Source: Clostridium sp. (GTDB taxonomy: Bacteria; Bacillota; Clostridia; Clostridiales; Clostridiaceae). From it: a stretch of DNA of 37,409 bases. Location of the stretch: positions 1-37,409 of the forward strand of contig JARLHR010000120.1 of NCBI GenBank assembly GCA_031292145.1. The letters are read 5' to 3'. The notes beneath the pieces were generated by a model. The model was not told the origin of the DNA, did not search any database, and worked only from the letters and a program-made list of their open reading frames with translations. Every line of letters begins with the position of its first letter. Position 1 is the stretch's first letter. Below are positions 35,321 to 37,409 of the stretch, in pieces. Both the position numbers and the translations under genes were made by a program.

Positions 35321-35350
35321 TGAGGATATTTCATAATTGAAATATCCTCA
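35321..35350 (-). terminator. Terminator of the ABM-domain gene
   Basis: TGAGGATATTTC (35321-35332) pairs perfectly with 35339-35350 around ATAATT, beginning right after the stop codon. Confidence 0.65.
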
Positions 35351-35353
35351 GCA

Positions 35354-35635
35354 TTACACTTCCTTATATAAATTTACTTCTTTGCTTATTCGAAAATCAC
35401 CTAGTAAAGGAACTATTCTTTTAAAATGCTCACTATTATTATGTAAATCAATTGCCATCTGGTCTTGCCAATCTTCTATAAATGTAATTACAGAAGGTTC
35501 ATTTAAATCTTGAAATAACCCATATGAAATACATCCTTGTTCTTGTCTACTTTTTTCAATTAATTCTTTTGCTAACTGGATATACTCTTCCCTTTTATCA
35601 TCCTTAATCACACTTTTTGCTACTATTCTTATCAT
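35354..35635 (-). CDS. Antibiotic biosynthesis monooxygenase (ABM/YgiN-like) protein
   Basis: 93 residues from ATG 35635 (GTG 35644 is too close to the GAGAGG ribosome binding site). The sequence has the ABM dimeric ferredoxin-like pattern: MIRIVAKSVIK, EYIQLAKELIEKSRQEQGC, YGLFQDLNEPSVITFIEDW, then a helix with HFKRIVP. Members are quinol monooxygenases or small oxidoreductive enzymes; many are uncharacterised. It stands alone with its own terminator and is unrelated to the carbohydrate genes around it. The 35645-35955 gap beyond it holds only a hairpin. Confidence 0.82.
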   Translation of the reverse strand: MIRIVAKSVIKDDKREEYIQLAKELIEKSRQEQGCISYGLFQDLNEPSVITFIEDWQDQMAIDLHNNSEHFKRIVPLLGDFRISKEVNLYKEV

Positions 35636-35747
35636 ATTAATCACAACCTCTCTATATTTCTTAAAATTAGTATAACATTTAATTACAAATGCTTACCATA
35701 GCCACTATTATTCAGAAGGATATTTATTATTTTAATCAAAAAGAATA

Positions 35748-35778
35748 TGGCTCATGATTAAAATATAATCATGAACCA
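35748..35778. terminator. Hairpin in the gap before the xylanase stop
   Basis: TGG-x-TCATGATTA (35748-35760) pairs with TAATCATGA-x-CCA (35766-35778) with one mismatch. It lies about 180 bases beyond the xylanase stop codon and could end that transcript. Confidence 0.4.
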
Positions 35779-35955
35779 CATTCCATAAATTTGAAACAAA
35801 AGAGATTTTTTAATTATATTGAATCTATTATATATTTTTATAAATTCTTACGTACCTTTGTAAATTTAATAATTAACATTTTTAACTTTATACCATTCAT
35901 AACTTAATGTTGTGATATTTCCACATATTAGTACTATTTCCTCTAGTAGTATTAC

Positions 35956-37176
35956 TTATTTAGCAACAGTATATCCTGCATCAAAATATGCTTTTAAAAC
36001 TGAATTATACGCTTCTTTTGGTGTTGAATAATTAGAATATAATAATGGTCTAATATATGTTGGATCATTACGACGCCATGAATGATCATCACTTAATCCC
36101 CACCATACAAGAGCTGTAATATTAGCACCTGATTTTTTAGAAGATAGAATAGCAGACATTAAATCATAATAATATTTTGCCTGTTCTGATAAAGAAGTAC
36201 ATCCCACATCAAGCTCAGTAATTTGAATTTCAAATCCTGCTTTTGCAAAGGCATCTAATGCACTTTTATAATAAGCAACTGATGGGAAATTAGTACTTAA
36301 GTGAGATTGCATACCTATCCCTGCACATACTTTCTTATCTGAATTAATGTAACTAATCAATTTAATAATATCATTTACTTCCATATATTCGTTGTAATCA
36401 TTATAGAATAATTTTACTTTATCTGTTAATTTATAATATGCTAATGTGTCATACGCATACTGAAAAGCTTGTTTTATGAAACCTGGTTTTGTGCCAAGAT
36501 CTCCATAAACCTTTTGCCATCCAGTAGCTTTAGGATCTTGGGCAGGTAATGCGTGTAAATATTCATTTGCAACATCCCATGCATAAACTACACTTCCATA
36601 TTTACTTGAAAATACATGACCCATAACAGTTTTAATATAGAACTCCATTCTCTTATCCATGACTGCAGGAGTTACATATCCGCCATTATTGTTGTAACCG
36701 TTTCTAAAATACCAGTCTGGAGTCTGTGAATGCCAAACAAGTGTATGGCCACGCATTGATAATCCATTGTCATAACAGAATTTCAACATATTATCTACAG
36801 TTGTAAAATCAAGTTTTGGAACTGTACTTTCTGGATAATTATCAGGAATATAGTAACCAAGTGCTTTTGCTTGTGATATAGAAATCACATTTGCAGAATA
36901 ACCTAAAATAGCATCAGGTTTCATTTCATTCTCTGGTGTTACACTATTGTATTCCTTCTTTATAGCATTTATTGCATTGATATCTGAAATTTGAGATCCA
37001 TTTAATATATTTCCTACCTTTCCAAACACTTTCCCATAAGTATTTAATAAATTAGCATCATTTACATTAGTTGTTGCGGCTTTAGTTGTTGTTGCTGCTT
37101 TTGCCTGAATTCCTGAAGTTAAAAATGTAGACATTATAAGAGTTGCAGACAAAACCATGCTTAGATATTTTTTCAT
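35956..37176 (-). CDS. Secreted GH10 endo-1,4-beta-xylanase
   Basis: 406 residues. The signal peptide is residues 1-27 (MKKYLSMVLSATLIMSTFLT, cleavage near AKA). A short Thr/Ala-rich linker leads into a single GH10 domain (about 40-400). Motifs are NSVTPENEMKPDA, RGHTLVWHSQTPDW, WDVANE with acid/base E205 (Ala in place of the usual Val), and ITELDV with nucleophile E321. No carbohydrate-binding module is attached. AGGGAGG precedes the ATG. It cleaves xylan outside the cell. It seems monocistronic; no xylose genes are in the window. Confidence 0.95.
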   Translation of the reverse strand: MKKYLSMVLSATLIMSTFLTSGIQAKAATTTKAATTNVNDANLLNTYGKVFGKVGNILNGSQISDINAINAIKKEYNSVTPENEMKPDAILGYSANVISISQAKALGYYIPDNYPESTVPKLDFTTVDNMLKFCYDNGLSMRGHTLVWHSQTPDWYFRNGYNNNGGYVTPAVMDKRMEFYIKTVMGHVFSSKYGSVVYAWDVANEYLHALPAQDPKATGWQKVYGDLGTKPGFIKQAFQYAYDTLAYYKLTDKVKLFYNDYNEYMEVNDIIKLISYINSDKKVCAGIGMQSHLSTNFPSVAYYKSALDAFAKAGFEIQITELDVGCTSLSEQAKYYYDLMSAILSSKKSGANITALVWWGLSDDHSWRRNDPTYIRPLLYSNYSTPKEAYNSVLKAYFDAGYTVAK

Positions 37177-37320
37177 ATTTTTTCCTCCCTTAATATATAA
37201 TTGTTAGCTTGTATATCACTTGCATTTAGAATTAAATTTTCACTAATTAATATTGAATAAATAGCAATATACTTCAGTAAATTTAAAGTAAATAATATGA
37301 ACACTGCTAACATTTTTAGA

Positions 37321-37409
37321 CTAGTTTCCAGTTGTTAATTTTCTTGTAAATGTTGTAATATTATCAGTATTAACAATAGCTATTCTTGGCATATTCATTA
37401 AATCACTAG
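37321..37409 (-). CDS. Unknown gene, C-terminal 28 codons
   Basis: An open minus-strand frame enters from the window edge: SDLMNMPRIAIVNTDNITTF then TRKLTTGN and TAG at 37323-37321. The sequence is protein-like but too short to identify. It lies about 145 bases upstream of the xylanase start codon, reading in the same direction. It could also be a chance frame. Confidence 0.3.
   Translation of the reverse strand, partial: SDLMNMPRIAIVNTDNITTFTRKLTTGN

Overview
The window is AT-rich DNA of a saccharolytic, spore-forming Clostridium, most like the C. beijerinckii/butyricum group. The evidence is strong AGGAGG-type ribosome binding sites, Csp-like subtilases, GlcT-type antitermination, secreted glycoside hydrolases and clostridial insertion sequences. 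The species itself is inferred, not proven. Most genes lie on the minus strand.

Layout. (1) 1-8476: a tandem array of Csp-like subtilisin (S8) genes: a 601-residue protease, a 562-residue protease, then a multi-module fusion whose third protease module is cut by an IS5-type element. None of the three has ATG, GTG or TTG near its strong ribosome binding site; each has ATT-ARY-ATA there. (2) 8860-15362: an N-acetylglucosamine module: nagE (PTS EIICB), a separate EIIA gene, a GlcT/LicT-type antiterminator, nagB, nagR and nagA. nagE and EIIA are each preceded by an antiterminator target (RAT) overlapping a terminator. (3) 15408-18265: an IS3-type element carrying a 5'-deleted group II intron in its orfB, beside a broken MocR-type aminotransferase gene. 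(4) 18308-20730: a third promoter-RAT-terminator cassette with a decayed EIIA gene, followed by an intact chemoreceptor gene. (5) 20742-24890: a two-gene operon of secreted GH18 chitinases with homogenised repeat modules. (6) 25014-30393: a decayed zone with a transposase relic, a 5'-truncated nagA copy, a CYTH-domain gene, a GntR/UTRA regulator, an IS607-type relic and a third nagA copy killed by one TGA codon. (7) 30414-37409: a ROK kinase with a GH1 enzyme, a GH28 pectinase, an ABM-domain monooxygenase and a GH10 xylanase, then the end of an unknown gene.

How it fits together. Chitinases release GlcNAc and its oligomers. NagE/EIIA import and phosphorylate GlcNAc, NagA deacetylates it and NagB deaminates it to fructose-6-phosphate. 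NagR probably senses the sugar phosphates at transcription start, and the antiterminator senses PTS flux at the leader terminators. The chemoreceptor may be tied to the same signal through the leftover RAT cassette. The ROK/GH1 pair, pectinase and xylanase extend the region to plant polysaccharides. The repeated nagA and EIIA copies point to past duplication followed by decay.
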